A stretch of DNA of 64,000 bases from Comamonas phosphati (GTDB taxonomy: Bacteria; Pseudomonadota; Gammaproteobacteria; Burkholderiales; Burkholderiaceae_C), in assembly GCF_014637085.1 (NCBI RefSeq), contig NZ_BMEU01000003.1:158711-222710 (forward strand), given 5' to 3'. The position numbers and the translations under genes are program-made. This document shows positions 36,185-45,890 of the stretch, piece by piece. The notes below the pieces were generated by a model. The model searched no databases, was not told where the DNA came from, and worked only from the letters and a program-made list of their open reading frames with translations. Numbering within the stretch: position 1 is the stretch's first letter; each line of letters opens with the position of its first letter.

Positions 36185-38733
36185 ACGGCAATTTCATCCA
36201 AAGCACTGGTGGCACTGCGCTCCTGCGGCAGCGCCGGGCGGATCTGGCCGCGCTCGGCGACGAAGACGATGTGCTCGTCGGGCCGCTCGCTGTTGACGAA
36301 GCTGCGAAAGCGCTGGCGCACCTCGGGGTTGCTCACCGCGGTCTTCCATTCGTCCTGGTAGGTGTCCACCACATGCTGCATCTCGGCCTCCAGCTCGGCG
36401 GCCAGGCTTAAGCGGTCATTCACCACCACGTCCTTCAGGTAGGCCAGGCCGCCTTCCAGGTTGTCGCGCCAGGTGCTGGTGCGCTGCAGGCGGTCGGCCG
36501 TGCGCACGTAGAACATCAGGAAGCGGTCCACATACTTCACCAGCGTGGCCTGGTCGAGGCCCTCGGCCAGCAGCTCGGCGTGGCGGGGCTTCATGCCGCC
36601 GTTGCCGCAGACGTAGAGGTTCCAGCCCTTCTCGGTGGCGATGATGCCCACGTCCTTGCCCTGGGCCTCGGCGCATTCGCGCGTGCAGCCCGAGACGCCG
36701 AACTTGATCTTGTGCGGCGAGCGCAAGCCCTTGTAGCGGTTCTCCAGCGCGATGGCGAAGCCCACCGAATCGCCCACGCCGTAGCGGCACCAGGTCGAGC
36801 CCACGCAGCTCTTGACCGTGCGCAGCGACTTGCCGTAGGCGTGGCCCGACTCGAAGCCGGCGGCGATCAGCTCTTCCCAGATCAACGGCAGCTGCTCCAC
36901 GCGCGCGCCGAACAGGTCCACACGCTGGCCGCCGGTGATCTTGGTGTAGAGGCCGTATTTCTTGGCCACCTGGCCGACGGCGATCAGCCCCTCGGGCGTG
37001 ACCTCGCCGCCCGGCATGCGCGGCACCACCGAGTAGCTGCCGTCCTTCTGGATGTTGCCCAGGTAGTAGTCGTTGCTGTCCTGCAGGCTGGCCAGCGGGG
37101 CCTCCAGCACGAACTCGTTCCAGCACGAGGCCAGCACGCTCGCCGCCACGGGCTTGCAGATGTCGCAGCCCAGGCCCTTGCCGTGCTTGTGCAGCAGCGC
37201 GTCGAAGCTCTTGATGCCGCCCACGCGCACCAGGTGGTACAGCTCCTGGCGCGAATACGCAAAGTGCTCGCACAGGTGGTTGCTGACGGCCAGGCCCTGC
37301 TTCTTCATCTCGGCCTTCATCACCTGCGTGACCAGCGGCACGCAGCCGCCGCAGGTGGCGCCGGCCTTGGTACAGGCCTTGATCTCCGCGATGGTGCAGG
37401 CGCCCTTCTCACCCAGGTCCGCGACTGCGGCACAGATCTGGCCCTTGCTCACGCTGTTGCACGAGCAGATCTGCGCGCTGTCGGGCAGCGCATCCACGCC
37501 CAGGCCCGGCCTGGCCTTGCCGTCGCTGGACGGCAGGATCATGAACTCCGGGTCCTCGGGCAGCGCGATGCCGTTGAGCGCCGTCTGCAGCAGGGTGCCG
37601 TACTCGTCGGCATTGCCCACCAGCACCGCGCCCAGCAGCTGCCTGCCGTCCTCGCTGACGACGATCTTCTTGTAGACCTGCTTGCGCTCGTCCACGTACT
37701 GGTAGTTGCGGCTGCCGGCGGTCTTGCCCTGGGCGTCGCCGATGCTGGCCACGTCCACGCCCATCAGCTTGAGCCGGGTAGCCATGTCGGCTCCGCTGAA
37801 GGCCGCGCCGGCCTCGCCCGCGATGTGCCGGGCCGCCACGCGCGCCATGTCGTAGCCGGGCGCCACCAGGCCGAAGACCTGGTCCTTCCACGATGCGCAT
37901 TCGCCGATGGCGTAGACATCGTGGTCGCTGGTGCGGCAGAAATCGTCCACCACCGCGCCGCCGCGCGGGCCTATGGCCAGCACGCACTGGCGCGCCAGCT
38001 CGTCGCGCGGGCGGATGCCGGCGGAGAACACGATCATGTCGGTCTCCAGCCGCGTGCCGTCGGCAAACACCATGCGGTGGCGCGACATGGCGCCGTCGGT
38101 GATTTCCACGGTGTTGCAGCCCGTGTGCACGTGCACGCCCAGCGCCTCGATCTTGTGGCGCAGCATGCGCCCGCCTCCCTCGTCCACCTGCACGGCCATC
38201 AGCCGCGGCGAGAACTCGACCACATGCGTCTCGAGGCCCATGTCGCGCAGCGCCTTGGCGCATTCCAGGCCCAGCAGGCCGCCGCCCACGACCACGCCGC
38301 TTTTCGACTTGCGGCCCGAGGCCTGCATGGCCTCCAGGTCCGCTATGGTGCGGTAGACGAAGCAGTGCGGCCGGTCGCGCCCCGGCACGCCCGGCACGAA
38401 GGGGCTGGAGCCGGTGGCCAGCACCAGCTTGTCGTAGGGCAGCACCTCGCCGTCGGCCGTGGTCACGGTGTTCTCGCGGCGCTCGATGGCCACGGCGCGC
38501 GCGGCCAGGCGCAGCGTGAAGCCGGTGCGCTCGAAAAAGCCCGGCTCCACCAGCGACAGGTCCTCGGCGCTGCGGCCGCTGAAGAATTCGGACAGGTGCA
38601 CGCGGTCGTAGGCCGGGCGCGGCTCCTCGCACAGCACGGTGACCTCGGCACCCCGCAGGCCGGTTTCGGCCAGGCTTTCGAGAAACTTGTGGCCCACCAT
38701 GCCGTGGCCAACAACAACGATCTTCATGGTCAT
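36181..38733 (-). CDS. nirB: Nitrite reductase (NADH) large subunit NirB
   Basis: An 850-residue cytoplasmic enzyme that reduces nitrite to ammonium. In order: FAD- and NAD-binding domains ([35 protein letters not shown]), a BFD [2Fe-2S] domain (CSCN at 423-426, then GATCGGCVP), a ferredoxin-like half domain, and the siroheme/[4Fe-4S] domain with ligands Cys643, Cys649 (SCVGSTWC) and Cys683, Cys687 (SGCTREC). GAGGAG precedes the ATG at 38733. It lies 11 bp after the transporter gene. The stop codon belongs to an intergenic repeat, so the final residue or two may be variable among strains. Confidence 0.95.
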   Translation of the reverse strand: MTMKIVVVGHGMVGHKFLESLAETGLRGAEVTVLCEEPRPAYDRVHLSEFFSGRSAEDLSLVEPGFFERTGFTLRLAARAVAIERRENTVTTADGEVLPYDKLVLATGSSPFVPGVPGRDRPHCFVYRTIADLEAMQASGRKSKSGVVVGGGLLGLECAKALRDMGLETHVVEFSPRLMAVQVDEGGGRMLRHKIEALGVHVHTGCNTVEITDGAMSRHRMVFADGTRLETDMIVFSAGIRPRDELARQCVLAIGPRGGAVVDDFCRTSDHDVYAIGECASWKDQVFGLVAPGYDMARVAARHIAGEAGAAFSGADMATRLKLMGVDVASIGDAQGKTAGSRNYQYVDERKQVYKKIVVSEDGRQLLGAVLVGNADEYGTLLQTALNGIALPEDPEFMILPSSDGKARPGLGVDALPDSAQICSCNSVSKGQICAAVADLGEKGACTIAEIKACTKAGATCGGCVPLVTQVMKAEMKKQGLAVSNHLCEHFAYSRQELYHLVRVGGIKSFDALLHKHGKGLGCDICKPVAASVLASCWNEFVLEAPLASLQDSNDYYLGNIQKDGSYSVVPRMPGGEVTPEGLIAVGQVAKKYGLYTKITGGQRVDLFGARVEQLPLIWEELIAAGFESGHAYGKSLRTVKSCVGSTWCRYGVGDSVGFAIALENRYKGLRSPHKIKFGVSGCTRECAEAQGKDVGIIATEKGWNLYVCGNGGMKPRHAELLAEGLDQATLVKYVDRFLMFYVRTADRLQRTSTWRDNLEGGLAYLKDVVVNDRLSLAAELEAEMQHVVDTYQDEWKTAVSNPEVRQRFRSFVNSERPDEHIVFVAERGQIRPALPQERSATSALDEIAV

Positions 38734-38744
38734 GGCAAAACTCC

Positions 38745-40070
38745 TCAGATATTGGCCAGGGTGTTGTCGTACAGCGCCTGCTCGCGCGCCTTGTGCTCGG
38801 CCGAGAAACGCACCGCGATGGCGCACCCGGCCGACAGCGCCACCAGCACGCCCAGCACCGACAGCGTGTGCTGCGTGTCGCCCAGGCCCTTCATCAGCAA
38901 GCCCGCGGCCACGGCGCCCACATTGCCGCCGGCGCCGATGATTCCGGCCACGCCGCCCAGCGCATTGCGGTCGATGAAGGGCACGAGCGCATAGGTCGCG
39001 CCGCAGGCCATGTGGGTGAACAGGCCGAACACCAGCATGGCGGGCACGGCCAGCGGCACGCTGTCGGCATGGGCAAAGCCCAGCAGGCCCAGGCCCTCGC
39101 CCAGCATCAGCAGGCACAGCAGCAGGGTGCGGCCGTCCAGCCCGCGGCGGCGCGCCATGCGGTCCGAGACGATGCCGCCCAGCGCCCGGCCGAACAGCGC
39201 CAGCAGGCCGAAGCTCGCGGCCGCCATGCCGGCCGAGGCCAGCGACAGGCCGAAGCGGTCCACGTAGTAGATGGCGGCCACGTTGTGGATGAAGATCTCC
39301 ACGCCGAAGCAGGCGCCGTAGGTGGTGAACAGCAGCCACACGCGGTGGTTGCGTGCCGCCGTGGCAAAGCTGGCCCAGCCGCCCTTCTTGCCGCTGTCCA
39401 CGCTCTTGCCCGCAGCGCGCAGCTCGGCGTAGTTGCCCTCGGGGCAGTCCTGCGTGTAGCGCCAGTACAGCATGGCGACGACCAGCATGGCCACGCCCGG
39501 CACCACCATGGCCAGGCGCCAGCCCAGGCTCTGGTCTACCCCGTAATTCAGGCCCGTCATCACGATGGCCGTCAGCAGCAGCGGCATGGTGCCCTGGGCC
39601 ATGCCGCCGCCCGCATTGCCCCAGCCGGCCGAGGCGGCGTTGGCCGTGCCGACCACGTTGGGCGCGAACATCACCGAGGTGTGGTACTGCGTGATGACGA
39701 AGCTCGCGCCGATGGCGCCTATCGCCAGGCGGAAGAACAGAAAGGACTCGTAGCTCTGCGCCAGCGCCACGCCCAGCACCGGGATGGCGCCCAGCGCCAG
39801 CAGGCCGGTATAGGCCTTGCGCGGGCCGTAGCGGTCGCACAGCGGCCCCACGATGAGCCGCACCAGAATGGTCACGGCTACCGCGGCGATGTTGATGTTG
39901 GCGATCTGCGCCGGCGTGAGCTTGAACTCGCCCTTGAGCATCGGCATCAGCGGCGCGCAGGCGAACCAGGCATAGAAACACACGAAGAACGCCAGCCAGG
40001 TGAGGTGGAAGGCGCGCATCTGCGGCGTGCGCAGGCTGAACAGGTCGATACGGGTGGCTTTGCCGGTCAT
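38745..40070 (-). CDS. NarK/NasA-type nitrate/nitrite transporter
   Basis: A 441-residue MFS transporter of the nitrate/nitrite porter family with twelve predicted helices. The nitrate signature is present in helix 5 ([14 protein letters not shown]) and the MFS loop is [14 protein letters not shown]. As the first gene behind the sigma-54 promoter it would bring nitrate in for NasA. Its ATG is followed by a soluble start ([13 protein letters not shown]) usual for the family, and AGAGG stands six bases upstream. Confidence 0.93.
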   Translation of the reverse strand: MTGKATRIDLFSLRTPQMRAFHLTWLAFFVCFYAWFACAPLMPMLKGEFKLTPAQIANINIAAVAVTILVRLIVGPLCDRYGPRKAYTGLLALGAIPVLGVALAQSYESFLFFRLAIGAIGASFVITQYHTSVMFAPNVVGTANAASAGWGNAGGGMAQGTMPLLLTAIVMTGLNYGVDQSLGWRLAMVVPGVAMLVVAMLYWRYTQDCPEGNYAELRAAGKSVDSGKKGGWASFATAARNHRVWLLFTTYGACFGVEIFIHNVAAIYYVDRFGLSLASAGMAAASFGLLALFGRALGGIVSDRMARRRGLDGRTLLLCLLMLGEGLGLLGFAHADSVPLAVPAMLVFGLFTHMACGATYALVPFIDRNALGGVAGIIGAGGNVGAVAAGLLMKGLGDTQHTLSVLGVLVALSAGCAIAVRFSAEHKAREQALYDNTLANI

Positions 40071-40105
40071 GTCTGCCTCTGTGAAAGAAGTGTCGACACC
40101 TGTTC

Positions 40106-40122
40106 AGCAAGACCCGTGCCAA
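40106..40122 (-). promoter_or_regulatory. Sigma-54 (RpoN) promoter of the nitrate assimilation operon
   Basis: On the minus strand TTGGCACGGGTCTTGCT matches the -24/-12 consensus YTGGCACGRNNNTTGCW at every fixed base, with the GG and GC doublets ten bases apart. Transcription would start near 40095, about 25 bases before the transporter start codon at 40070. Confidence 0.88.
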
Positions 40123-40196
40123 TAATTTCTTTCCAGCCGGCGCAACCGCGGCACTGCACTGCGGCGCCCGCCGCATGCACCACGCCACGCCGTACC

Positions 40197-40211
40197 GCAC
40201 CCATAAGGTGC
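40197..40211. promoter_or_regulatory. NtrC-type enhancer site
   Basis: GCACCCATAAGGTGC fits the NtrC pattern GCAC-N7-GTGC with a five-base symmetric arm (GCACC/GGTGC). It lies about 80-100 bp upstream of the sigma-54 promoter, the usual enhancer distance. Confidence 0.75.
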
Positions 40212-40290
40212 CGGGCCTCGCACCACAAGCGATCCTCGAAGCATGAGCGTGGTCATGAACACGTTCTTACCCCCTCCCGCGCAACTTCCC

Positions 40291-40296
40291 TACAAT
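40291..40296 (+). promoter_or_regulatory. Possible -10 element of pgk
   Basis: TACAAT, 51 bases before the pgk ATG. No strong -35 hexamer is seen upstream; the call is tentative. Confidence 0.35.
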
Positions 40297-40346
40297 TCGC
40301 CCCGATTCATTTCCATTCCTGCCGTCCCTCAAAACGGCCCGCCAGC

Positions 40347-41540
40347 ATGAACATCATTCGCTTCTCCGACCTGTGCGCCCAAGGCAAAGTCCTGGGCCAA
40401 CGCGTTTTCATCCGCTCCGACCTCAACGTGCCGCTCAACGACGCGGGCGAGATCACCGAAGACACGCGCGTGCGCGCCTCCGTGCCGGCCATCGAAATGG
40501 CGCTCAAGGCCGGCGCTGCCGTGATGGTGACCAGCCACCTGGGCCGCCCCACCGAAGGCGAATTCAGGCCCGAGGACTCGCTGGCCCCCGTGGCCAAGCG
40601 CCTGTCGGAACTGCTGGGCCGTGAAGTGCCGCTGGTCGCCAACTGGGTGGACGGCGTCAAGGTCGAGCCCGGCCAGGTCGTGCTGCTGGAGAACTGCCGC
40701 GTGAACCTGGGCGAGAAGAAGAACAAGGAAGAGCTGGCCAGGAAGCTGGCCGCCCTGTGCGACATCTATGTGAACGACGCTTTCGGCACGGCCCACCGCG
40801 CCGAGGGCACGACCTACGGCATCGCCCAGTTCGCCCCCGTGGCCTGCGCCGGCCCGCTGCTGTCGGCCGAGATCGACGCCATCACCAAGGCCCTGGCGGC
40901 CCCCGCCCGCCCGCTGGCCGCCATCGTGGCCGGCTCCAAGGTCTCGACCAAGCTGACGATTCTGCAATCGCTGTCCAACAACGTGGACCAGCTCATCGTG
41001 GGCGGCGGCATTGCCAACACCTTCATGCTGGCCGCGGGCCTGAAGATCGGCAAGAGCCTGGCCGAACCCGATCTGATCGGCGAAGCCAAGGCCGTGATCG
41101 AAGCCATGGCCGCGCGCGGCGCCGACGTGCCCGTGCCCACCGACGTGGTGACCGCCAAGGCCTTTGCTTTTGATGCGCCCGCCACCGTCAAAAAGGCCAC
41201 CGAAGTCGAAGACGACGACATGATCCTCGACATCGGCCCCGAAACCGCCGCCAGGCTGGCCGTGCAGCTCAAGAAGGCCGGCACCATCGTCTGGAACGGC
41301 CCCGTGGGCGTGTTCGAGTTCGACCAGTTCGCCAACGGCACCAAGGTGATCGCCCAGGCCATCGCCGCATCGCCCGCCTTCAGCATTGCCGGCGGCGGCG
41401 ACACGCTGGCGGCCATCGCCAAGTACGGCATCGAGGACAAGGTGGGCTACATCTCCACCGGCGGCGGCGCCTTCCTGGAAGTGCTGGAAGGCAAGCAGCT
41501 CCCGGCTTTCGAGATCCTCGAAAAGCGCGCGGCAAAGTAA
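40347..41540 (+). CDS. pgk: Phosphoglycerate kinase
   Basis: Glycolytic/gluconeogenic enzyme that transfers the phosphate of 1,3-bisphosphoglycerate to ADP. The 397-residue protein has the signature [18 protein letters not shown], the basic-patch motif SHLGRPTEG, the hinge [20 protein letters not shown], and the nucleotide-binding end [13 protein letters not shown] / [14 protein letters not shown]. Length is typical. The start at 40347 (MNIIRFSDL) matches the family. It is divergent from the nitrate operon, and a dispersed repeat begins directly after the TAA stop. Confidence 0.97.
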   Translation: MNIIRFSDLCAQGKVLGQRVFIRSDLNVPLNDAGEITEDTRVRASVPAIEMALKAGAAVMVTSHLGRPTEGEFRPEDSLAPVAKRLSELLGREVPLVANWVDGVKVEPGQVVLLENCRVNLGEKKNKEELARKLAALCDIYVNDAFGTAHRAEGTTYGIAQFAPVACAGPLLSAEIDAITKALAAPARPLAAIVAGSKVSTKLTILQSLSNNVDQLIVGGGIANTFMLAAGLKIGKSLAEPDLIGEAKAVIEAMAARGADVPVPTDVVTAKAFAFDAPATVKKATEVEDDDMILDIGPETAARLAVQLKKAGTIVWNGPVGVFEFDQFANGTKVIAQAIAASPAFSIAGGGDTLAAIAKYGIEDKVGYISTGGGAFLEVLEGKQLPAFEILEKRAAK

Positions 41541-41638
41541 CCCCCTGAGCGGCTACGCCGCTTCCCCCAATGGGGGACGGACGTCTTTGCTGCGGGGGCG
41601 GCCCTTGCCGACGTCCACTGACTCGGATCAGTGCCTCC
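41541..41638 (+). repeat. Dispersed GC-rich repeat, copy C
   Basis: Starts at the base after the pgk stop codon: CCCCCTGAGCGGCTACGCCG, then CCCCCAATGGGGG and GCTGCGGGGGCGGCCCTTGC. Together with copy D it flanks the hairpin at 41671-41711 in inverted orientation. Confidence 0.82.
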
Positions 41639-41670
41639 GCATGGTTCAGGAGTCCATGACACTGCTTGTA

Positions 41671-41711
41671 AAAAGCCAACAAGTCTTCGAGCGAGCTACT
41701 TGTTGGCTTTT
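41671..41711. terminator. Bidirectional terminator between pgk and the DMT gene
   Basis: AAAAGCCAACAAGT and ACTTGTTGGCTTTT form a perfect 14-bp stem around a 13-base loop, with A and T runs at the ends so that it can act on both strands. It sits between the convergent pgk and transporter genes. Confidence 0.85.
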
Positions 41712-41728
41712 CTTTGTTCTGAGAACTG

Positions 41729-41821
41729 ATGTGGCCCAAGCCAGGGACGGCAAGCAAGGGCGGCCCCGCAGCGAGGCCGTCGTCCCCCTTCTAGGGGGAA
41801 AGCGCAAAGCGCCTCAGGGGG
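41729..41821 (-). repeat. Dispersed GC-rich repeat, copy D
   Basis: The element in reverse orientation. Its CCCCCTGAGG end overlaps the last codons of the DMT transporter gene on the minus strand and supplies its TGA stop (41816-41814), as copy A does for the response regulator. Confidence 0.82.
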
Positions 41822-42701
41822 TACTCCTTTTTGCTGGCCAGAGCACGGACGCGATGGCCACCACCATCAGCACCACGGCCGTCCAGTCCTGCCAGTGCAG
41901 CACCTCGCCCAGCCACCAGGCGCCCACGAACACGCCCAGCACGGGAATCATCATCACGCTCAGCGTGGAGGCCACGGGCGGCAGGCTGCGCGCCAGGAAG
42001 AACCACACGGCCTGGGCAAAGCCCAGCACCAGCACGCCGTTGAAGGCGATGGCCGCCATGGCGCTGGAGTCGGGCGCATGCCACTGGTCCCGCTCGAAGA
42101 CAAAGGCCAGCACGGTGAGCACCAGCGTGGTCAACGCGATCATCCACACCGACAGCGTCATCAGCGGCACGGGCGCCTCGGCGCGGCGCAGCAGCTGCGT
42201 GCCCCAGGCCCAGCCGGCCGCGGCGATCAGCATCAGCAGCACGCCCACGGGCTTGCTGCCCAGCGCGCCCACCTCATGCCACAGCAGCAGCAGCACGCCC
42301 AAAAAGGCCGCGCCCACGCCGGCCCAGGCGCGGGGCGCGAGCCTGTCGTGGAAGAACAGGCTGCCGAAGACTGCCGAAAAAATGGGCATGGTATAGCCGA
42401 GGATGGCCGCGCGGCCGCTGGACAGCGTGGGAATGGCGATGATGATCAGGCTGTGCCACAGCACCATGTTGAACAGCGTGAGCTTGAGCAGCTGGCCCCA
42501 GTAGGCGCGCGGAATCGTCAGCGGCAAGCGCCGGCCGGCCACGAACACGGCCAGGATGGGCAGGCCTATCCACATGGAGACCATGCGGAAGGTCAGCGGC
42601 GGAAAGTGCTGCACACCCAGCTTCATCACGGGCCAGTTCAGGCCCCAGACCAGGGTGAGCAAAACGAGAAGAACGAGCTGTTTGGGCGTAAATGAAGGCA
42701 T
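41814..42701 (-). CDS. DMT superfamily (EamA) transporter
   Basis: A 295-residue inner-membrane protein with ten predicted helices in two EamA repeats (LVWGLNWPVMKLG at the start; WAWGTQLLRRAEAPVPLM and GWWLGE-type motifs in the second half). Such proteins usually export amino acids or metabolites; the substrate cannot be given. The ATG at 42701 was chosen because the first helix follows at once; the longer upstream frame is translated repeat sequence. The last residues (STP) and the stop come from a dispersed repeat. Confidence 0.88.
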   Translation of the reverse strand: MPSFTPKQLVLLVLLTLVWGLNWPVMKLGVQHFPPLTFRMVSMWIGLPILAVFVAGRRLPLTIPRAYWGQLLKLTLFNMVLWHSLIIIAIPTLSSGRAAILGYTMPIFSAVFGSLFFHDRLAPRAWAGVGAAFLGVLLLLWHEVGALGSKPVGVLLMLIAAAGWAWGTQLLRRAEAPVPLMTLSVWMIALTTLVLTVLAFVFERDQWHAPDSSAMAAIAFNGVLVLGFAQAVWFFLARSLPPVASTLSVMMIPVLGVFVGAWWLGEVLHWQDWTAVVLMVVAIASVLWPAKRSTP

Positions 42702-42720
42702 GGCGCGGCTGATTATGGCT

Positions 42721-42820
42721 CCCCCTGTGCGGCTGCGCCGCTTCCCCCGGAGGGGGACGACACCATCGCGGCGGGGCGGCCCTTGCTCGGTGTCCCTGGC
42801 CTGCAGGGCGCCAGTTTCAT
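42721..42820 (+). repeat. Dispersed GC-rich repeat, copy E
   Basis: CCCCCTGTGCGGCTGCGCCG, CCCCCGGAGGGGG, GGCGGGGCGGCCCTTGCT and a GGCGCCAGTTTC end. Unlike the other copies it lies between two divergent genes (DMT transporter and pyrF) and so is not at a gene 3' end. Confidence 0.8.
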
Positions 42821-42891
42821 AGGCCAAGGGCTTCGGGCTCGCAAAACCCGGGGGCAGGCTTGGCGGGGCCGAACCACTAAAATCGCGTCTC

Positions 42892-43722
42892 ATGACTTTC
42901 CTCGACATGCTGCGCGACGCGTCCACGCGCAATGACTCCATGCTGTGCGTGGGTCTGGACCCCGAACCCAGCCGCTTTCCCGGCGCGATGCAGGGTGATG
43001 CGTCCAAGATCTACGACTTCTGCGCCGCCATCGTCGAGGCCACGGCCGATCTGGTGAACTCCTTCAAGCCCCAGATCGCCTATTTCGCGGCCCACCGCGC
43101 CGAGGACCAGCTCGAGAAGCTGATGGCCCACATGCGCGCCGTGGCGCCCCATGTGCCGGTGATCCTGGACGCCAAGCGCGGCGACATCGGCTCCACCGCA
43201 GAGCAGTACGCCAAGGAAGCTTTCGAGCGCTACGGCGCCGACGCCGTGACCCTGTCGCCCTTCATGGGCTTCGACTCCATCACGCCCTACCTCAAGTACG
43301 AGGGCAAGGGCGCCTTCCTGCTGTGCCGCACCTCCAACCCCGGCGGCGACGACCTGCAGGCCCGGACGCTGGCCGACGTGCCCGGCCAGCCGCAGATGTT
43401 CGAGCACGTGGCCAGGCTGGCCCAGGGCCCGTGGAACACCAACGGCCAGCTGGGCCTGGTGGTGGGCGCCACCCGCCCGCAGGAGATCGAGCGCGTGCGC
43501 GCCGTGGCCCCCACGCTGCCGCTGCTGATCCCCGGCGTGGGCGCCCAGGGCGGCGATGCCGTGGCGACCGTGAAGGCGGCGCGCATCGGCGGCGGCCCCA
43601 TCATCATCAATTCCTCGCGCGCCATCCTCTATGCCTCGCCGGGCGAGGACTTCGCCCAGGCGGCGCGCCACGCGGCCGTGGCCACGCGCGCCACGCTGCA
43701 GCAGGCCGCGGCCCAGGGCTGA
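42892..43722 (+). CDS. pyrF: Orotidine 5'-phosphate decarboxylase (type 2)
   Basis: Last step of UMP synthesis. The 276-residue enzyme is of the longer type-2 form, with the active-site motif [20 protein letters not shown] (about 92-111) and the phosphate-binding end PGVGAQGGD. No Shine-Dalgarno sequence is visible ahead of the ATG; a TAAAAT (42878-42883) lies so close that transcription from it would start at or just before the start codon, so the message may be leaderless. Confidence 0.95.
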   Translation: MTFLDMLRDASTRNDSMLCVGLDPEPSRFPGAMQGDASKIYDFCAAIVEATADLVNSFKPQIAYFAAHRAEDQLEKLMAHMRAVAPHVPVILDAKRGDIGSTAEQYAKEAFERYGADAVTLSPFMGFDSITPYLKYEGKGAFLLCRTSNPGGDDLQARTLADVPGQPQMFEHVARLAQGPWNTNGQLGLVVGATRPQEIERVRAVAPTLPLLIPGVGAQGGDAVATVKAARIGGGPIIINSSRAILYASPGEDFAQAARHAAVATRATLQQAAAQG

Positions 43723-43758
43723 CCGGGCTTCAGCAGGCGCGAGCATGAAGACCCTGTC

Positions 43759-44667
43759 ATGAAGGCACAGTGGCTGGAAGACTTTCTGCTGCTGGCCCAG
43801 GAGCGCAGCTTCACGCGCGCGGCCGAGCTGCGCCATGTCACCCATCCGGCCTTCGGGCGCCGCATCCGCGCGCTGGAGGCCTGGGCCGGCACGCCGCTGG
43901 TCGAGCCCGGCGGCGGCCCGGTGCGCCTCACGCCCGCCGGCGAGGCCTTCCGCGACACGGCCGAGCAGCTGGTGCACACCCTGGCCCAGTCACATGACGA
44001 GCTGCAGGCCGTGGCCGGCCGCCAGGCCCGCATCATCACCCTGGCCACGGGCCGCACGCTGGCGCGCACCATCGTGGCCGACTGGCTGGCCCGCCACGGC
44101 AGCGTGCTGCAGAGCGCCGAGATGCGCGTGGTCACACGCACGCTGGAGGAGACCGTGGTCATGCTGCAGCGCGGGGAGGTGAGCTTTGCCCTGCTCTACC
44201 ACCATGCGGCCATCGCCGTGCGGCTGGACGGCCGCCAGTTCAGCCACCTGACCGTGATGCACGACCGGCTGGTACCCGTGTCGCGCGCCGATGCCGACGG
44301 CCAGCCGCTGTTCGATCTGACCCGGGCCCTGGAGGCCGACGCCAGCCCCGTGCCCTATCTGGCCTTCTCGCACAGCATGGCCCTGGGCCGGCTCGTGGAG
44401 GACCATCTGGCCAACCATCCGCTGCTGCCGCGCCTGCGCCGCTGCGTGGACTGCGATTCGGCCGATGCCAACTACGAATACGTGCTCAAGGGCCTGGGCG
44501 TGGCCTGGATGCCTTGGTCCATGGTGCGCGCCGATTGCCAGGCCGCTCGCCTGGCCGTTGCGGGCGACAGCAGCCTGGAGGCGCATTTCGACGTGCGGCT
44601 GTACCGCCCCAAGCGCCACCTGGGCGCCGCGGCCGAACAGTTCTGGGCCGATATCACCCGGACCTGA
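43759..44667 (+). CDS. LysR family transcriptional regulator
   Basis: A 302-residue regulator with an N-terminal winged helix (residues 1-60, LLLAQERSFTRAAELRHVTH, FGRRIRALEAW) and a periplasmic-binding-protein-like effector domain. It stands 36 bp after pyrF and 105 bp before a Bug-type receptor gene on the same strand. Control of that gene is a reasonable guess from position; the effector is unknown. Confidence 0.9.
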   Translation: MKAQWLEDFLLLAQERSFTRAAELRHVTHPAFGRRIRALEAWAGTPLVEPGGGPVRLTPAGEAFRDTAEQLVHTLAQSHDELQAVAGRQARIITLATGRTLARTIVADWLARHGSVLQSAEMRVVTRTLEETVVMLQRGEVSFALLYHHAAIAVRLDGRQFSHLTVMHDRLVPVSRADADGQPLFDLTRALEADASPVPYLAFSHSMALGRLVEDHLANHPLLPRLRRCVDCDSADANYEYVLKGLGVAWMPWSMVRADCQAARLAVAGDSSLEAHFDVRLYRPKRHLGAAAEQFWADITRT

Positions 44668-44772
44668 GAGAGTCGGCAATGTGCTGAAATGGCACAAACA
44701 AATGCCGTATAGGCACCAAATGTCTTGCCGGCTGTTCGCACAATCGAGCCCATAAAGATTCGGAATATCTCC

Positions 44773-45753
44773 ATGCAAAACACCAAAGTCCTTCGCCGTA
44801 CCGCCGTGGCCGCCGGCCTGCTGCTGGCCGCCGCCAACCTGCCCGCGCTGGCCGCCGACAACTACCCCAGCCGCGCCATCACCATGGTGGTCGGCTACCC
44901 TGCGGGCGGCAGTACCGACCTCGTGGGCCGCCTGGTGGCCGACGGCCTGGCCTCGCGCCTGGGCCAGCCCGTGGTGGTGGAAAACCTGGGCGGCGCCGGC
45001 GGTGCCATCGGCGCGCAGAAGGTCGCCAAGGCCCCGGCCGACGGCTACACCATCATGGTCGGCGCCAACAACGAGCTGGCCATTGCCAAGCTGATCAACA
45101 AGGCCGTGAAGTACAGCATCGCCGACTTCACGCCCATCGGCCTGGTCGGCTCCCAGCCCATGGTGCTCGTGGCCTCGCCCAAGGCCGGCGTGAAGAGCGC
45201 CGCCGAGTTCAGCCAGCTCGTGGCCAAGAACCCCGGCAAGTTCAGCTACGGCAGCTCCGGCGTGGGCACGGCCCTGCACCTGGCCGGCGAGATGATCAAG
45301 GAACAGGGTCACCTGCAGATGACCCACATCCCTTACAAGGGCGTGGCCCCGCTGACCACGGACCTGGTGGGCAACAACATCGAGTTCGGCATGTTCGTGC
45401 TCTCCAGCGGCCTGCCCCAGATCAAGGCCGGCAAGGTGGTGGCCCTGGGCACGACCGAAGCCAAGCGCTCGTCCATCACGCCCGACATCCCGGCCCTGTC
45501 CGAGCTGCCCCAGTACAAGAACGTGGACATCAATGTCTGGTTCGCCATGATGGCCCCCAAGGGCCTGCCCGCGCCGGTCGCGGCCAAGCTCAAGAAGGCG
45601 CTGGACGAGACCCTGGCCTCGCCCGAGTTCCGCAAGAAGATGGAAGAGACCGGCAACGTGGTGGCCGATCCCAAGCTGGATGCCGGCAAGTACATCCATG
45701 CCGAGATCGCCAAGTACGGCAAGATCGTCCAGTTCGCCAAAATCGAGAACTGA
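44773..45753 (+). CDS. Bug family (tripartite tricarboxylate) solute-binding protein
   Basis: A 326-residue periplasmic receptor. A signal peptide (LRRTAVAAGLLLAAANLPALA, cut after Ala27 or so) is followed by the Bug fold with YPSRAITMVVGYPAGGSTD, GGAGGAIGAQKVAKAPADGY and the second-lobe segment MTHIPYKGVAPLTTDLVG. Bug proteins bind organic acids or amides and are very numerous in Comamonadaceae and Bordetella; most act without linked TctAB membrane genes, and none is nearby here. The ATG at 44773 places the signal peptide correctly. Confidence 0.92.
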   Translation: MQNTKVLRRTAVAAGLLLAAANLPALAADNYPSRAITMVVGYPAGGSTDLVGRLVADGLASRLGQPVVVENLGGAGGAIGAQKVAKAPADGYTIMVGANNELAIAKLINKAVKYSIADFTPIGLVGSQPMVLVASPKAGVKSAAEFSQLVAKNPGKFSYGSSGVGTALHLAGEMIKEQGHLQMTHIPYKGVAPLTTDLVGNNIEFGMFVLSSGLPQIKAGKVVALGTTEAKRSSITPDIPALSELPQYKNVDINVWFAMMAPKGLPAPVAAKLKKALDETLASPEFRKKMEETGNVVADPKLDAGKYIHAEIAKYGKIVQFAKIEN

Positions 45754-45890
45754 TCTCTTTCCCGGCTGGGCCGTCAAGGTCAAGCTATCAAAATCAAAGC
45801 ATATTTCGCAGTCTTCACAATGTTCTTGGATGAAAATTCATCCATATTCAATGAATGGCCTGTGCAAGTTGCTCTTTTTTAATGAGCACT
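45754..45890. other. Convergent spacer with several small hairpins
   Basis: AT-rich 137-bp gap between the Bug receptor gene and the convergent FAD oxidase gene. GGATGA/TCATCC (45827-45842) and TGCTC/GAGCA around TTTTTTAAT (about 45869-45888) form short stems and may end transcription in both directions, but neither is a strong terminator. Confidence 0.35.

Noticed and set aside
36181-40200. An apparent 1339-codon fusion of a transporter and nirB
   Set aside because: The part upstream of 38733 is the transporter gene read in a wrong frame; the true transporter (38745-40070) has its own start, stop and ribosome-binding site.
44690-44710. A second sigma-54-like site (TGGCAC) upstream of the Bug receptor gene
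   Set aside because: The GC doublet is at the wrong distance (12 instead of 10 bases) from the GG doublet.
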